NCBI GenBank assembly: GCA_965279475.1 | Contig: CBDIIA010000002.1 | Location: 1,116,001-1,180,000, forward strand | DNA length: 64,000 nt | From: Pseudorhodoferax sp965279475 | GTDB lineage: Bacteria > Pseudomonadota > Gammaproteobacteria > Burkholderiales > Burkholderiaceae_C | Direction of reading: 5' to 3' | Part shown: one piece after another, positions 43,796 through 53,008 of the stretch | Layout: each line of letters begins with the position of its first letter | Position numbering within the stretch: position 1 is the first letter of the stretch | Translations under genes and position numbers: made by a program | The notes under the pieces: model-generated | The model's input: only the letters and a program-made list of their open reading frames with translations | Databases searched by the model: none | What the model was told of the DNA's origin: nothing

Positions 43796-44784
43796 CCGCT
43801 GGCGCTCGACTCCGCGCCGACTGCATCCTGCGGTAGCGCTTCCTCCAACCCGCGGCCATCGCGCCAGGCCTCGAAGTTGCGAGCGACCCGCTGGGCCAGC
43901 TGCTCGAATGTCGCCGCCGAGAACACGGACGTGTGAGGCGACAGCATCACCGCCGGATGCGAATAGAGCGGATGCCCTTGCGGCAAGGGCTCTGGGTCAC
44001 ACACGTCGAGCGTCGCCCTGGACAAGCGCCCACTGTCCAGCGCCCGGACGAGTGCGTCCTGGTCCACCAGCGTGCCCCGCCCCAGGTTGATCAGGTGCAG
44101 GCCCGGCTTTGAATGCGCAAGCAGGCCGACATCAACGATGTGACGCGTATCCTCCGTCCCCGGCAACAACAGCACCAGATGGTCCACCGCGGCGATCAAC
44201 TGTGGAAGGCTGTCGACGTACACGACATCACCGCGGGTGTCCTGCACTCCCGAACGGTTCTTGAGCGCCAGTACCGACATGCCGACGGACCTGGCCAACG
44301 CCGCTACGGCGCGCCCCAGCGTGCCGTAGCCGGCAATGCCTAGCTTGCTTCCTTCGACTGACGCCATGCTGGTGTACCGCCACTGTGAGCTATCCCGGAT
44401 CCAGATGTGCGGCATCGACTTGGCGTGCGCGAAGATGGCGGCCAGGGCGAACTCCGCCATCGGCCGCGCCGACGTTCCTCTGGCCGTGCTGACCGCCAGA
44501 CCCGCCGTCGCTCTGACCATCCACGATGGATAGAAATCAACGCCTGAAGAGATCAGCTGGACCCACGAGATCCCGCCCGGCCAACCCGCAGGCGCCGAGG
44601 ACGCATGGGGTGCATGCGGATCCGGTGCCGCAAGAAGGATCTGTCCGTCGGGATCAACGGCCGAGATCGGGCCCGCAGCGATCTGTCGAATCCGGCATGA
44701 CGTGCCGATCAGTTCTGCAATCCGCGCATTGACATGTTGCGGCCACTGACTCAGCAGAGTGACCGGTGTCTTGGGATCAGCCAT
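43792..44784 (-). CDS. D-2-hydroxyacid dehydrogenase
   Basis: A 330-residue NAD(P)-dependent dehydrogenase. The Rossmann motif is GIAGYGTLGRAVAAL near residue 145. The catalytic set is Arg in INLGRGTLVDQDALVRAL, Glu in DVCDPEPLPQGHPLY, and His in MLSPHTS. The family reduces 2-keto acids to D-2-hydroxy acids or the reverse. ATG 44784 is used, and an in-frame TTG lies 12 bases upstream. It is in one operon with the Bug receptor (8 bases before) and the enolase-superfamily dehydratase. The last two steps of an acid-sugar or hydroxyacid route are the natural context. Confidence 0.88.
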   Translation of the reverse strand: MADPKTPVTLLSQWPQHVNARIAELIGTSCRIRQIAAGPISAVDPDGQILLAAPDPHAPHASSAPAGWPGGISWVQLISSGVDFYPSWMVRATAGLAVSTARGTSARPMAEFALAAIFAHAKSMPHIWIRDSSQWRYTSMASVEGSKLGIAGYGTLGRAVAALARSVGMSVLALKNRSGVQDTRGDVVYVDSLPQLIAAVDHLVLLLPGTEDTRHIVDVGLLAHSKPGLHLINLGRGTLVDQDALVRALDSGRLSRATLDVCDPEPLPQGHPLYSHPAVMLSPHTSVFSAATFEQLAQRVARNFEAWRDGRGLEEALPQDAVGAESSASG

Positions 44785-44792
44785 GGTGGTGA

Positions 44793-45779
44793 TCAATCCA
44801 GCCGGATGTCGTTCTCTCGAATGATCTTGCTGTAACGCGTGTTGGCGCTTTCGACCAACTTGCCCACAGCTTCGGCAGAACCGAACGACGCAGTCAGCCC
44901 TACGCCATCCATGAACTTCTTGGTCTCGCCATCCTCCCCGATCTTCTTCAGTTCAGCCTCCAGCCGGCGCACGATGGGCTGTGGTGTCTTGGCAGGCGCG
45001 AAGATGCCGAACCAGGTCGACACGGTGAAGTCTCCGAGTCCCACTTCGGCGGCCGTTGGCACTTCGGGAAGGCTCGCCAGACGCTTTGGGCTGAAAACCA
45101 CCAGCGCCTTCGTGCGGTTCGCCCTGACCAGCGGCGCAAACGTGAGGTCGCTGTCGATCTGCATGTCGACATCTTTCGCGATCAACGACTGCACGGCCGG
45201 CGCGCTGCCTTTGAAGGGCACGTGCAGCAGCTTGATGTGCTCTTTTTGCTGCAGAAGTTCGCCCGTCAAATGCGCAACGGACCCGGTGCCACCTGTGGCA
45301 TAGGACACTGCGCCTGGCTGCGCCTTCGCTTTCGCGACCAAGTCACTGAAGCTATCGAACTTGGAAGAGGCCGCCATGATGGACACATCGACGATCTTGG
45401 CAATGGCGACAAAATCGTTCACCGGATCAAACCGCACGCTCTTGTAGAGCAGAGGGATCGCCGACAGGTTCTCTGCCGTGACCAAGATCAGCGTGTAGCC
45501 GTCCGCCGGCGACGTGGCCACATACTGGGTGCCAATGGCACCCGTCGCGCCGGCACGGTTGTCCACGACCACCTGCTGATGGAGCACCGTGCTCAAGCGA
45601 CCCGCGTAGTAACGTGCTGCGGCGTCCGTAGCCCCACCCGGTGGGTACGGCACGACCAGTCGCACCGGCTTGTTGGGCCAGTCGCCCGTCTGTGAATGAC
45701 CTGGTGACGCCGCGAACAACAATGCCACGCACAAAAGTCGCATGTGGCGAGCCACGAGTGTTCCTGCAAATTTCATCAT
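44793..45779 (-). CDS. Bug-family tripartite tricarboxylate transporter receptor
   Basis: A 328-residue periplasmic receptor with a signal peptide ending near GHSQ (about residue 30). Bug motifs: WPNKPVRLVVPYPPGGATD, NRAGATGAIGTQYV, SPADGYT, VPFKGSAPAVQSL and LPEVPTAAEVGLGD. ATG 45779 is preferred because GGAG lies at the right distance; ATG 45791 is an alternative. It stands between the dehydratase and dehydrogenase genes, so its ligand is likely the sugar acid or hydroxyacid those enzymes use. No TctA/TctB nearby. Confidence 0.9.
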   Translation of the reverse strand: MMKFAGTLVARHMRLLCVALLFAASPGHSQTGDWPNKPVRLVVPYPPGGATDAAARYYAGRLSTVLHQQVVVDNRAGATGAIGTQYVATSPADGYTLILVTAENLSAIPLLYKSVRFDPVNDFVAIAKIVDVSIMAASSKFDSFSDLVAKAKAQPGAVSYATGGTGSVAHLTGELLQQKEHIKLLHVPFKGSAPAVQSLIAKDVDMQIDSDLTFAPLVRANRTKALVVFSPKRLASLPEVPTAAEVGLGDFTVSTWFGIFAPAKTPQPIVRRLEAELKKIGEDGETKKFMDGVGLTASFGSAEAVGKLVESANTRYSKIIRENDIRLD

Positions 45780-45825
45780 TCCGTACTCCATTCCGTGATT
45801 CATCTTCAATGGGGGCACTTCGGCT

Positions 45826-47013
45826 TTAGCGAATCGTCACGATCTGCGCTTGCGCGAGACCCTTTTCGCTCAGCTCCTGTCCGATCCCAGGTCGATCCGG
45901 GACTGCGAACTTTCCGTTCTGGGGCTGCAAGTCGTACTTGCACATTTCGATGTTGCCGTCCAGCAGCGCGGCCGCGTGATGCTCGTGAATCAGGAAGTTC
46001 GGAATGACAGCCTCGAGCTGCAGGGCCGCTGCCGTCGCCAGAGGTCCTCCGCAGACATGAATCTGCACCGCGCAGTCGTACACATGGCCCATGTCGCAGA
46101 TCTTCTTGCCTTCGGTCAGCCCGCCGCAGTTGCCGAGGTCGGGCTGGATGACCTGCAGCGAGCGATCCTCGAAGAATGGACGGAATCCCCACCGGCTGTA
46201 AATGCGCTCGCCACTCGCCAGCGGCAGGCGCACCTTGTTGGCGATGACCGACATGGACTTGGTGTTCAGCGGCATCACCGGTTCTTCGTAGTAGAAGCAC
46301 TTCAGCGACTCGATCTCCCGGGCGAATTGCACAGCCGTGTTGGTATCGGTCAGCGAGTGCATCTCCACGATGATGTCGACGTCCGGCCCTGCAGCCTCAC
46401 GCATGGCCTGCATCCTTCGGACGGCAACCTCCAACTGGTGGTTCTTGAGCAGGCCGTAGTTGCTCCACCCCATCCACACGCCTTCTTCGTCATAGGCGAC
46501 CGGGTCCACCTTGACGCAGTCATAGCCATCGGCCATCGCGGCGCGGGTTGCGTCCGCATACTCCTCCGGTTGGATGAGCGCTCGCGACTTCTTGCCCCAG
46601 TGGAACTGCACCTGGCTGGCGTAGCTCCGGAGTCCGTCGTTGGTCTTTCCGCCGAGCAGCTCGTACACGGGTACCCCGAGTGCCTTGCCTTTGATGTCCC
46701 ACAACGCAATGTCGATCGCGCTGATCGCGCCGAACGTCAGGGACCCGCCGCCCATCCCCCAGAAGGTCTTTCTGAACAGGTTTTCCCAGATGAACTCGAT
46801 CTTCGTCGGGTCCTGCCCGATCAACAGGCGGCCGTAGTCCTGCAACATCCCGAAAGACGCGTTCTCGACGTCGCCGTACACGAGGCCGATTTCCCCGTAG
46901 CCGCTGATGCCTTCGTCGGTGTTGATACGAATGCAGACGGGATTCCATGGCGTGGTCTTCACCACATACCATTCCCCTTTGCATTTGATGATGTCGACGC
47001 TCACGATCTTCAT
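45826..47013 (-). CDS. Enolase-superfamily acid-sugar dehydratase (mandelate racemase/galactonate dehydratase type)
   Basis: A 395-residue barrel enzyme. The N-terminal capping domain has GISGYGEIGLVYGDVE and FGAISAIDIALWDIKGKALGVPVYELLGG. The barrel metal ligands are recognisable in IVEMHSLTD (Glu), YYEEPVMP (Glu) and ASGERIYSRWGFR (Glu). The second-strand base motif is KVDP instead of the mandelate-racemase KxK. A conserved His is in QIHVCGGP. This places it in the acid-sugar dehydratase group near D-galactonate, L-rhamnonate and related dehydratases. It is the first gene of the minus-strand operon. Confidence 0.88.
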   Translation of the reverse strand: MKIVSVDIIKCKGEWYVVKTTPWNPVCIRINTDEGISGYGEIGLVYGDVENASFGMLQDYGRLLIGQDPTKIEFIWENLFRKTFWGMGGGSLTFGAISAIDIALWDIKGKALGVPVYELLGGKTNDGLRSYASQVQFHWGKKSRALIQPEEYADATRAAMADGYDCVKVDPVAYDEEGVWMGWSNYGLLKNHQLEVAVRRMQAMREAAGPDVDIIVEMHSLTDTNTAVQFAREIESLKCFYYEEPVMPLNTKSMSVIANKVRLPLASGERIYSRWGFRPFFEDRSLQVIQPDLGNCGGLTEGKKICDMGHVYDCAVQIHVCGGPLATAAALQLEAVIPNFLIHEHHAAALLDGNIEMCKYDLQPQNGKFAVPDRPGIGQELSEKGLAQAQIVTIR

Positions 47014-47199
47014 TTCTCTTCCGTCCAGCAGTTTGTGACCTGCTGAAGCTTATTGCCCCGCACTTCGAGCGTCTGTCCTGTTTCTGCCGCGCACTGTTCC
47101 GTGCGTGCCATGCCTGTATCGGGACGCTGTGAACCTCGAGAATGCGGAAATGCGGAAATGCGGCAACAGGCAAGGCATGGTCCTGAGGATTTCCGGACC

Positions 47200-47470
47200 G
47201 GGTACCTGATGAAGCAGGAGGCCACCCGCAAGATCGTGACGGCAGCTGCGCTGCATCCGCGAGGGGCGGATCTACCTCAGCGATGCGGTGGCGAGCCAGA
47301 TGCTGGAGCGGCTGTCGACCGCAGCGCCCGGGGCGAGCGCCGCGCCCGCGTCACCGTTCGTTGCGTTGAGCGACAAGGAGCTGGAGGTGCTGCAGCTGAT
47401 CGGGCGGGGGTTGAAGACCGGGGAGATCGCGCGCAGCCTGCACCGGAGCGTGCACACGGTGGAGGCGCAT
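47200..47470 (+). pseudogene. NarL/LuxR-type response regulator remnant, copy 2
   Basis: It is homologous at DNA level to the fragment at 41989-42438, starting at GGGTACCTGATGAAGCAGGAGG. A one-base insertion near 47241 breaks the frame. The rest reads ALSDKELEVLQLIGRGLKTGEIARSL and VHTVEAH, and stops abruptly at 47470, where unrelated DNA leading to the IetAS pair begins. The left end is also cut. It is a fragment, not a working gene. Confidence 0.85.
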
Positions 47471-47540
47471 CTATCCGTCGAGCCCGACGCGGGGGGCATT
47501 TCGGGGACTGCGGTGACCGGAGGCAGCCTCCGCAGACGCC

Positions 47541-50036
47541 TTATGTCGCGACTGTCGTGACCTGTTGGATCTGTTGCGCCACATCAGCGTAAATGTCAGT
47601 CTCTACGCCAGGTGCCTCGATTGACACAAGCAGGCTGTATCGCGCCTTACGCGCGTGTGCGTTCAGGCCAGGGCGGCTACGCCACCAGCCGTTGATCGGA
47701 AACACGGCAAGTTGTCCACGCTCGGCGAGGTCCGCCGCCGACCCCGTCCAGCAGTCGCTGACAAGGGAGCCCCGTGTCCGTAGCCGCTCGCCAACTAACC
47801 AGTGCTGGTCCGTAGGCGGCTTAGGTCGTTTCGCGTCGACATTGACTGCAGCGTTGAGTCGTTCGGCAAAAGCCTCGCTGTCCTCCAGCGTACGCCGCAC
47901 GGCGAAGCGCAGGCCATGTGATTGGTAAGCATATCTGTCAACACCGGCACGGTCGCCGGGGTTGGGCTCAATGAAGTAGGACAGGGTGACCCGCAACGTC
48001 ACGTCGACGGCGCCGAGCGCTCTCAGCATGTCCCGCGGCCACGGCAGATCGTGCATATGCATGTGGTTAGTCTTGATGCCCTTCACAGTCTGCCTGTAGG
48101 GCTGCAATTCGTCCTGGACGATCAGCGTGAGCGAGTTCGACGCACTGTACAGGGCGCGCTCCAGGCTCGGAACACCATAGCCGCAGTGGCGCAGGATTAG
48201 GCGAAGCGCGTCGCCCTTGCCGGTGCCACCCGGCAAATAGGCCTGCAGCATCGCTGGCGTCCATCGGGCAGAGTGCACCATCAGCGCCCGAGTGGTTTCC
48301 GGCCAGAAGTCCGGATACGCGGCGCCGATCTTGGCCGCCATGCCAGCCGCCAGCGCAGACGCGGCACTTGTTGCCCAACTACAAGCGAGCAGGGTCTGAT
48401 GAGGCTCGTGACTGGTGGTCAGCAACGAAAGGCTTGGCATTCCCGTCGCCAGACCCATGCGGTGATCGAGCCCGACGTTGCCCCCCTCCATGACGATGTC
48501 CGGCTTAAAGGGCCAGTCGTCCTGCCAAGTTACTGACGTTGTGGTGTAGGGACTGAGTGCCCCCACTCGGGCGATCGCCGAGCAATGGGGAAGATCTGCA
48601 GCCTCCAGCGTCGTCAGTTCTGTGAATGCGCCTACGGTCAGTGCATTCCAGGCTTGCCCGGGGTCGTGGATGCCACTGACCAGCAGGTGCTCGGGATGCC
48701 GCATCCAATCCTGCGCGTCCATCGTGTTGCCAGCGCTGAGCACAAAAAGTCGCTGCTGATCACCGCCACCCGTGAGTTCGCTTGCTAGGCGATCGATTTG
48801 CGCTGACCATGACGACGGTCGACCACGGTCTCGCCCATCTGTTGACGTAACGGCCATAGAGAACACGCGCCGTCGATCCGGTGCCGCCACTTCAACGCGG
48901 GCGACCGCCTCGGTTGTGATTGCGCCGAATGACTCGCCCTGGTTGTCGCCCTCGTCTCGTAGAACCTTGACCGACTCTAGGCGATGTCCGACGACCAGCT
49001 CGGACTGTCCTTCCAACGGTCCGGTCAAGTCGCCCAGCAGTACCAGACCTGCCAACTCGGTGCCGTGCCCGTTGCCATCATGAACGCCCCAGCCCGGCTG
49101 TACGGTATGGAGATCCTGGTTTTGAACGAACGGCGCGAGCAACGGATGGGCGTGGTTTACCCCGGTGTCCAGCAAGGTCACGAAATGCGCGCTGTCAGCG
49201 TCAGTGCGCAAACGTTGGAGCAGATCTTCAGTCCATGCTGTCTGGTATTCGCGAGTCTGAGCTGTGAAGAAGGCCGCGGTAGTCTTGGCACGGCGCAGCT
49301 CTGCGAGCAAGCCGGTCAGAAGCGGTGCGGCGAGCCATTGCTGCTTGGTGCCATGCACTTGGGCCACGACGCGCTCGGGAAACTTGAGTGTCTTCTCACT
49401 CACAGTGAAGCCAGCCCGGCCTGCAGCCTTTCGAAACTCTTCCAGTCGCTGTGCCTCGGGCTCGCGTGCAGGCAACCAGGCTTCCCACCAGATTGCTTCG
49501 TCGATGCGGACGGGTAGAGCTGCAGCGGTGTCAGTCCACAACGAATCAAAGGTTGCGACGCTCACGCGCGCGATCGAGTCAATCAGCGGTCGATTGTCGA
49601 GAGCTGTGCCTTTCTTGTTGGTGCGGTGCGCAGCGTAGTCGGTCAGCAGTCGGTCGAAATGCTGGAGCTTGCCCTCAGGCACAAATACCGTGGCGAACGT
49701 AGTTTGGCCTTGGTGTCGAACGTTCAGCAACTCGATGCCTTGATTTTCCCTGGCCAGACTCTCTGCCGCCAACTCGACGTCGGCGGGGCTCGCGAACTCG
49801 ACCTGCAGCCCGATAGACGTCTGCATGCCGGCGGCCCGCTGCTGGCCAACATGGGCTTGCTGGGCCAACGCGATGGCGGCAAGCTGAGTACGTAGCAAGG
49901 TCGAGTGTTGCCCGCGTGGCTGCTCTGGGATCTGGTTGCTATTGCCGCCGCCATCGCTGCGGGCGGTGTAGTCGTGTGTTGCCTTGGTGCCTGAAAGGAA
50001 AAAATGCCGACGGCGGTTTGGATCCTGAGTGGCCAT
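47541..50036 (-). CDS. ietS: IetS-like subtilisin-family (S8) serine protease
   Basis: An 831-residue cytoplasmic protease. The first about 280 residues are a helical/charged N-terminal region without a signal peptide. The peptidase S8 triad is D290 (LLDTGVNHAHP), H324 (GNGHGTELAG) and S557 (ATSAASALAAG, replacing the usual GTSxAAP). The C-terminal 200 residues are unassigned. It is the second gene of a two-gene operon, 23 bases after an AAA ATPase gene, as in the IetAS modules known as a plasmid-stability toxin-antitoxin pair and as an anti-phage system. The protease is presumed to be the effector. Confidence 0.9.
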   Translation of the reverse strand: MATQDPNRRRHFFLSGTKATHDYTARSDGGGNSNQIPEQPRGQHSTLLRTQLAAIALAQQAHVGQQRAAGMQTSIGLQVEFASPADVELAAESLARENQGIELLNVRHQGQTTFATVFVPEGKLQHFDRLLTDYAAHRTNKKGTALDNRPLIDSIARVSVATFDSLWTDTAAALPVRIDEAIWWEAWLPAREPEAQRLEEFRKAAGRAGFTVSEKTLKFPERVVAQVHGTKQQWLAAPLLTGLLAELRRAKTTAAFFTAQTREYQTAWTEDLLQRLRTDADSAHFVTLLDTGVNHAHPLLAPFVQNQDLHTVQPGWGVHDGNGHGTELAGLVLLGDLTGPLEGQSELVVGHRLESVKVLRDEGDNQGESFGAITTEAVARVEVAAPDRRRVFSMAVTSTDGRDRGRPSSWSAQIDRLASELTGGGDQQRLFVLSAGNTMDAQDWMRHPEHLLVSGIHDPGQAWNALTVGAFTELTTLEAADLPHCSAIARVGALSPYTTTSVTWQDDWPFKPDIVMEGGNVGLDHRMGLATGMPSLSLLTTSHEPHQTLLACSWATSAASALAAGMAAKIGAAYPDFWPETTRALMVHSARWTPAMLQAYLPGGTGKGDALRLILRHCGYGVPSLERALYSASNSLTLIVQDELQPYRQTVKGIKTNHMHMHDLPWPRDMLRALGAVDVTLRVTLSYFIEPNPGDRAGVDRYAYQSHGLRFAVRRTLEDSEAFAERLNAAVNVDAKRPKPPTDQHWLVGERLRTRGSLVSDCWTGSAADLAERGQLAVFPINGWWRSRPGLNAHARKARYSLLVSIEAPGVETDIYADVAQQIQQVTTVAT

Positions 50037-50059
50037 GCAAAGAGGAATCGGTTGCAGTT

Positions 50060-51055
50060 TTAGGTCTTGTTGACCGATGCCCGCGAGCGGACCGCCTGCC
50101 GGTGTTCCAGCAGCCGTTGCACGGCCTCTGGCTGAACCGTCTCCTGATCATGCATGACCGCCTCCTTGATCGCATCGTCAACGGCATTCGCAATCTGAGC
50201 GTGGCTAAGCCCCTGTGCTGCGGCGACCAAGGCGCCCAATGACTGAGCCGCCAGAAAGCCTGCTAGGCGCAGCTGGAGCAGCGCCTCGATTTCCTCATCG
50301 GAAGGTTTGTGGTACTCGATTACATCGTCGAAGCGCCGGAACAAGGCCTCGTCAAGAATTTCCGGATGATTGGTGGCGGCCACCACCACGCTGTCCGACT
50401 CGTCTTGCTCGATCATTAGCAAGAAACTGTTCAGAATGCGTCGAATCTCACCCACGTCGTTTGACAGCCCGCGCTGACTGCCGATCGCATCGAACTCGTC
50501 GAATAGATACACGCCTCGCGTCGCGGACACGGCATCGAAGACTTGGCGCAACTTCGCCGCGGTCTCGCCCATGAACTTCGTAATGAGCGCGTCCAGGCGA
50601 ACGACGAACAAGGGGATATTCAGTTCCCCGGCCAGAGCTGCTGCCGTCAAGGTCTTGCCGGTTCCCGACGGTCCAACCAGCAACAACTTGCGTCGTGGGC
50701 GCAGCCCATGACTGCGCAGCTTCAAGAGGTGTCGCTGCTCCTTCAGCACGCGGAGCAACGCCTGCTCTACGGGGTCAGCAAGTACCAGGTCTACCAAATG
50801 CTTCGATGGGTACGAAACACTGAGCAGGCCGGCAAGTTCACCTCTTGGCCGCGCCAGCGGAACCACTGTGGAGGGATGCCCGCTGCGACGCCGCGTCTTG
50901 GATGCATCGATGAGAACCTTCAGTTCCTCGGCAAGTTTGCCGTGGCCTTGGCGCGCCTCATGCGCGGCCATCTGCATCGCGACCGCGTAGAACTGCGGCT
51001 CGTCGCCCTCCGCGTACGAGCGCAGCAGTGCCTTGAGTTGCTCGCTTTTTGCCAT
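50060..51055 (-). CDS. ietA: IetA-like AAA ATPase
   Basis: A 331-residue AAA+ protein. Walker A is GPSGTGKT with K134, Walker B LFDEFD with D186 and E187, sensor-1 VVAATNHPE, and arginine-finger region LFRRFDDVIEY. The N-terminal 90 residues (MAKSEQLKALLRSYAEGDE, MAAHEARQGHGKLAEELK) match the family start, so ATG 51055 is preferred although the frame is open to 51433. It is thought to control the S8 protease as regulator or antitoxin. GC content and codon use differ from the backbone, consistent with transfer. Confidence 0.9.
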   Translation of the reverse strand: MAKSEQLKALLRSYAEGDEPQFYAVAMQMAAHEARQGHGKLAEELKVLIDASKTRRRSGHPSTVVPLARPRGELAGLLSVSYPSKHLVDLVLADPVEQALLRVLKEQRHLLKLRSHGLRPRRKLLLVGPSGTGKTLTAAALAGELNIPLFVVRLDALITKFMGETAAKLRQVFDAVSATRGVYLFDEFDAIGSQRGLSNDVGEIRRILNSFLLMIEQDESDSVVVAATNHPEILDEALFRRFDDVIEYHKPSDEEIEALLQLRLAGFLAAQSLGALVAAAQGLSHAQIANAVDDAIKEAVMHDQETVQPEAVQRLLEHRQAVRSRASVNKT

Positions 51056-51422
51056 GGTGAACGCATTGTCACTGACAACTAGGTGGCACTTCTCCGGAAT
51101 AACACCGTCAGCCCGTGCATGTCGCCTAAAAGCTGCATAGTCGAATGGCCGGCCGCTTATCCGGCAATCAAACGACAGGCCACTTCTTGCCAGGGCAGTC
51201 GATCTCTTAGTCATCAGTTGCGCCGCAACCCCTTCTGAATAGCCCCTGCCGTCCGCAACATCGGCGGCGCCAGCTTGGTCAGCCTCGCCCACCTGCCAAC
51301 GCGAAACGGTAGGCGATGGTGGCTGCGCCCACCGACCTTCGGCCGGGTCGAGAAGCGGCACGTCACCGAGATGTCGCCGATGAAGCCATCCTGGTCGTTC
51401 AGCGTGAACCTGATGACCAGGC
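51056..51422. other. Upstream region of the IetAS operon without an assigned gene
   Basis: About 370 bases. The IetA frame stays open through it, but the sequence lacks family similarity and a good ribosome site. Another minus frame (51214-51420) encodes a basic segment with GDISVTCRFSTRP that I do not recognise. It may hold the operon promoter, but no clear -35/-10 pair is visible. Confidence 0.35.
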
Positions 51423-51752
51423 TCAGTTCGCAACCACAGCAGGCATCACCGCAACATCCATCCAAAACGTCCCCCAAAAATGCCCATCCGGATCCGCAAC
51501 GTCCCGCCCGTACATGAACCCATGGTCCTACACCGGATTCACATCAGCCTGCCCGCCGGGGGCCGCGGCGGCATCGTTCATCGCATCGACTGCATCGCGG
51601 TTGTCCAAAGCCAGCGACAACATCGACGCGGCCGTCCCGGCCGGCGGGAACGGCCGGTCCGTGAACATCCGCCACTTGGCGTGCGTGAGCACTCAAGGTC
51701 TGGATCGATTCGTTCCACACCATGCTGGCGGCGGTGTCCTGCAGCTTTCCCT
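51423..51752 (-). pseudogene. VOC/glyoxalase-family remnant
   Basis: Reads as a decayed relative of the intact VOC gene at 53009-53431. Matching pieces are DTAASMVWNES, AHAKWRMFTDRPFPPAG, LDNRDAVDAMNDAAAAPGGQADVNPV, then a stop codon, DHGFMYGRDVADPDGHFWGTFWMD and a normal end. A one-base frameshift lies near 51692 and an in-frame TAG near 51525. The 5' third is missing. Confidence 0.85.
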
Positions 51753-51770
51753 GCACACGACGGCCATGGT

Positions 51771-52229
51771 TCAGGTGAACAGCCGACCAGTCAGCGCCAT
51801 CCTCAGAGTCCGCACCATCAGCACCGCCAACACCACGCTCAGTACCACCAGCAATGCAATCGCCAGCGCCCACAACGCCCAGCCGGCCCGCCACTCCGCA
51901 TACGTCATCGCCGCGTTGACCAGTGCCGCCATCGGGAACCCAACCGCCCACCAGACCGGACCGAATGTGACGCTGGGCCTGAATATCTTCGGCACGACCA
52001 CCGCGAACATGAACAGGCCGAAGTAGAAGAGCAGCGCGGCAAAGCCGTCGATGCCGCCTGCGATGTTGGTGTACGTAAGAAAGCCCACTGCGAAGGGCGC
52101 CACCAGGATCATCAACGATGGCGTCATGGCGGGCGCGAGCGGATCGCGGTGCACCAGGCGGCCCACGGTAATCGCGAAGAGCACGAGTGCCATCACGGCG
52201 GCGATCGCGCTGGCCAGCAGGTTGACTTA
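51771..52229 (-). pseudogene. TDT/SLAC1-family transporter remnant
   Basis: The last about 140 residues of a TehA/SLAC1-type dicarboxylate or tellurite-resistance transporter remain, with four hydrophobic helices (VLFAITVGRLVHRDP, LTYTNIAGGIDGFAALLFYFGLF, FGPVWWAVGFPMAALVNAAMTYAEW). The conserved FGPVWWAVGFPMAAL stretch is intact. Upstream at 52227 an in-frame TAA (after WGS) and unrelated sequence interrupt it, so the N-terminal half is lost. Confidence 0.7.
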
Positions 52230-52324
52230 CGAGCCCCAGGCCATCGGCATGTGTGCGCCGGTGACGGGAATGTCGAGCGTGGCCGCGCGCGGGACTGCCC
52301 ACGCGCACGCCACCCGCGATGCAC

Positions 52325-52978
52325 TCAGTCCCGATCCGGCGCCCCCAACGGAAAATAGTGCCGGTAAGGCCGCCCCTCCTCAACCGCCCGGGCGAACGAC
52401 GGCCGTTGCAGCAGTTGCGTCCGGTAGGCCCGCACCCGCGGAAACGTCGCGGCGATCTCATGCACCCAGTCGGCATAGAACAGCGAGGGCGCCGCGGCGC
52501 AGTCCGCCATGCTGAACGACTCGCCCGCAGCCCAGGTGCGGCCGGTGAGCTTCGCCTCCAGCCACGCGTAGGCCGTGTCCAGCGCTTGCCGCGCCTCGGC
52601 CATCGTCTCGTCCTTGCGCGACCCGTCGGTGCGCAGGGCCTCGAACACCGGCTTCTGCATCGGCGTCATCACGTACTGGTCGAAGAAGCGGTCCATGAAG
52701 CGGACTTCGAGCGCGGTTTTCTGCTCGGCAGGCACCAGCTTGACCGGGCCAGGGTGGTACAGGTCGAGGTGCTCGATGATGATGCTCGACTCCGCCACCA
52801 TGGCACCGTTGTCGGTGAGCACCGGGAAGCGGCCGAACGGCCACAGGGCGGCGCGCTGTTCTGCGACGCCGGGATGTTCGAGGTGGAGGTACTCGAACGG
52901 CGTGTCGTTCTCCCACAGGGCGACGAGGACCTTCTGGCAATACGAGGAGAAGGGGTGGGCATACAGCTTCAGCGACAT
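52325..52978 (-). CDS. Glutathione S-transferase
   Basis: A 217-residue cytoplasmic GST. The thioredoxin-like N-terminal domain (1-80) has YAHPFSSYCQKVLVALWENDTPFEY with Ser/Tyr near the active site, the cis-Pro turn FPVLTDNG, and ESSIIIEHLD. The helical C-terminal domain has the ESFSMADCAAAPSLFYADW motif. It conjugates glutathione to electrophiles; the substrate is unknown. It lies in a cluster of small detoxification-type genes with VOC, YciI and GFA proteins, all on the minus strand, with short spacers suggesting one transcript. Confidence 0.93.
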   Translation of the reverse strand: MSLKLYAHPFSSYCQKVLVALWENDTPFEYLHLEHPGVAEQRAALWPFGRFPVLTDNGAMVAESSIIIEHLDLYHPGPVKLVPAEQKTALEVRFMDRFFDQYVMTPMQKPVFEALRTDGSRKDETMAEARQALDTAYAWLEAKLTGRTWAAGESFSMADCAAAPSLFYADWVHEIAATFPRVRAYRTQLLQRPSFARAVEEGRPYRHYFPLGAPDRD

Positions 52979-53008
52979 GGTGTGTCCTTGTGGGTTCGCA
53001 GGGTGCGG

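Noticed and set aside
47141..47163. Short tandem AATGCGGA repeat as a possible CRISPR or phase-variable tract
   Set aside because: Only three 8-base units without spacers, outside any gene; too short to be either.
51056..51433. N-terminal extension of the IetA-like ATPase
   Set aside because: The added 126 codons have no family similarity, and the family-typical N-terminus begins at ATG 51055.
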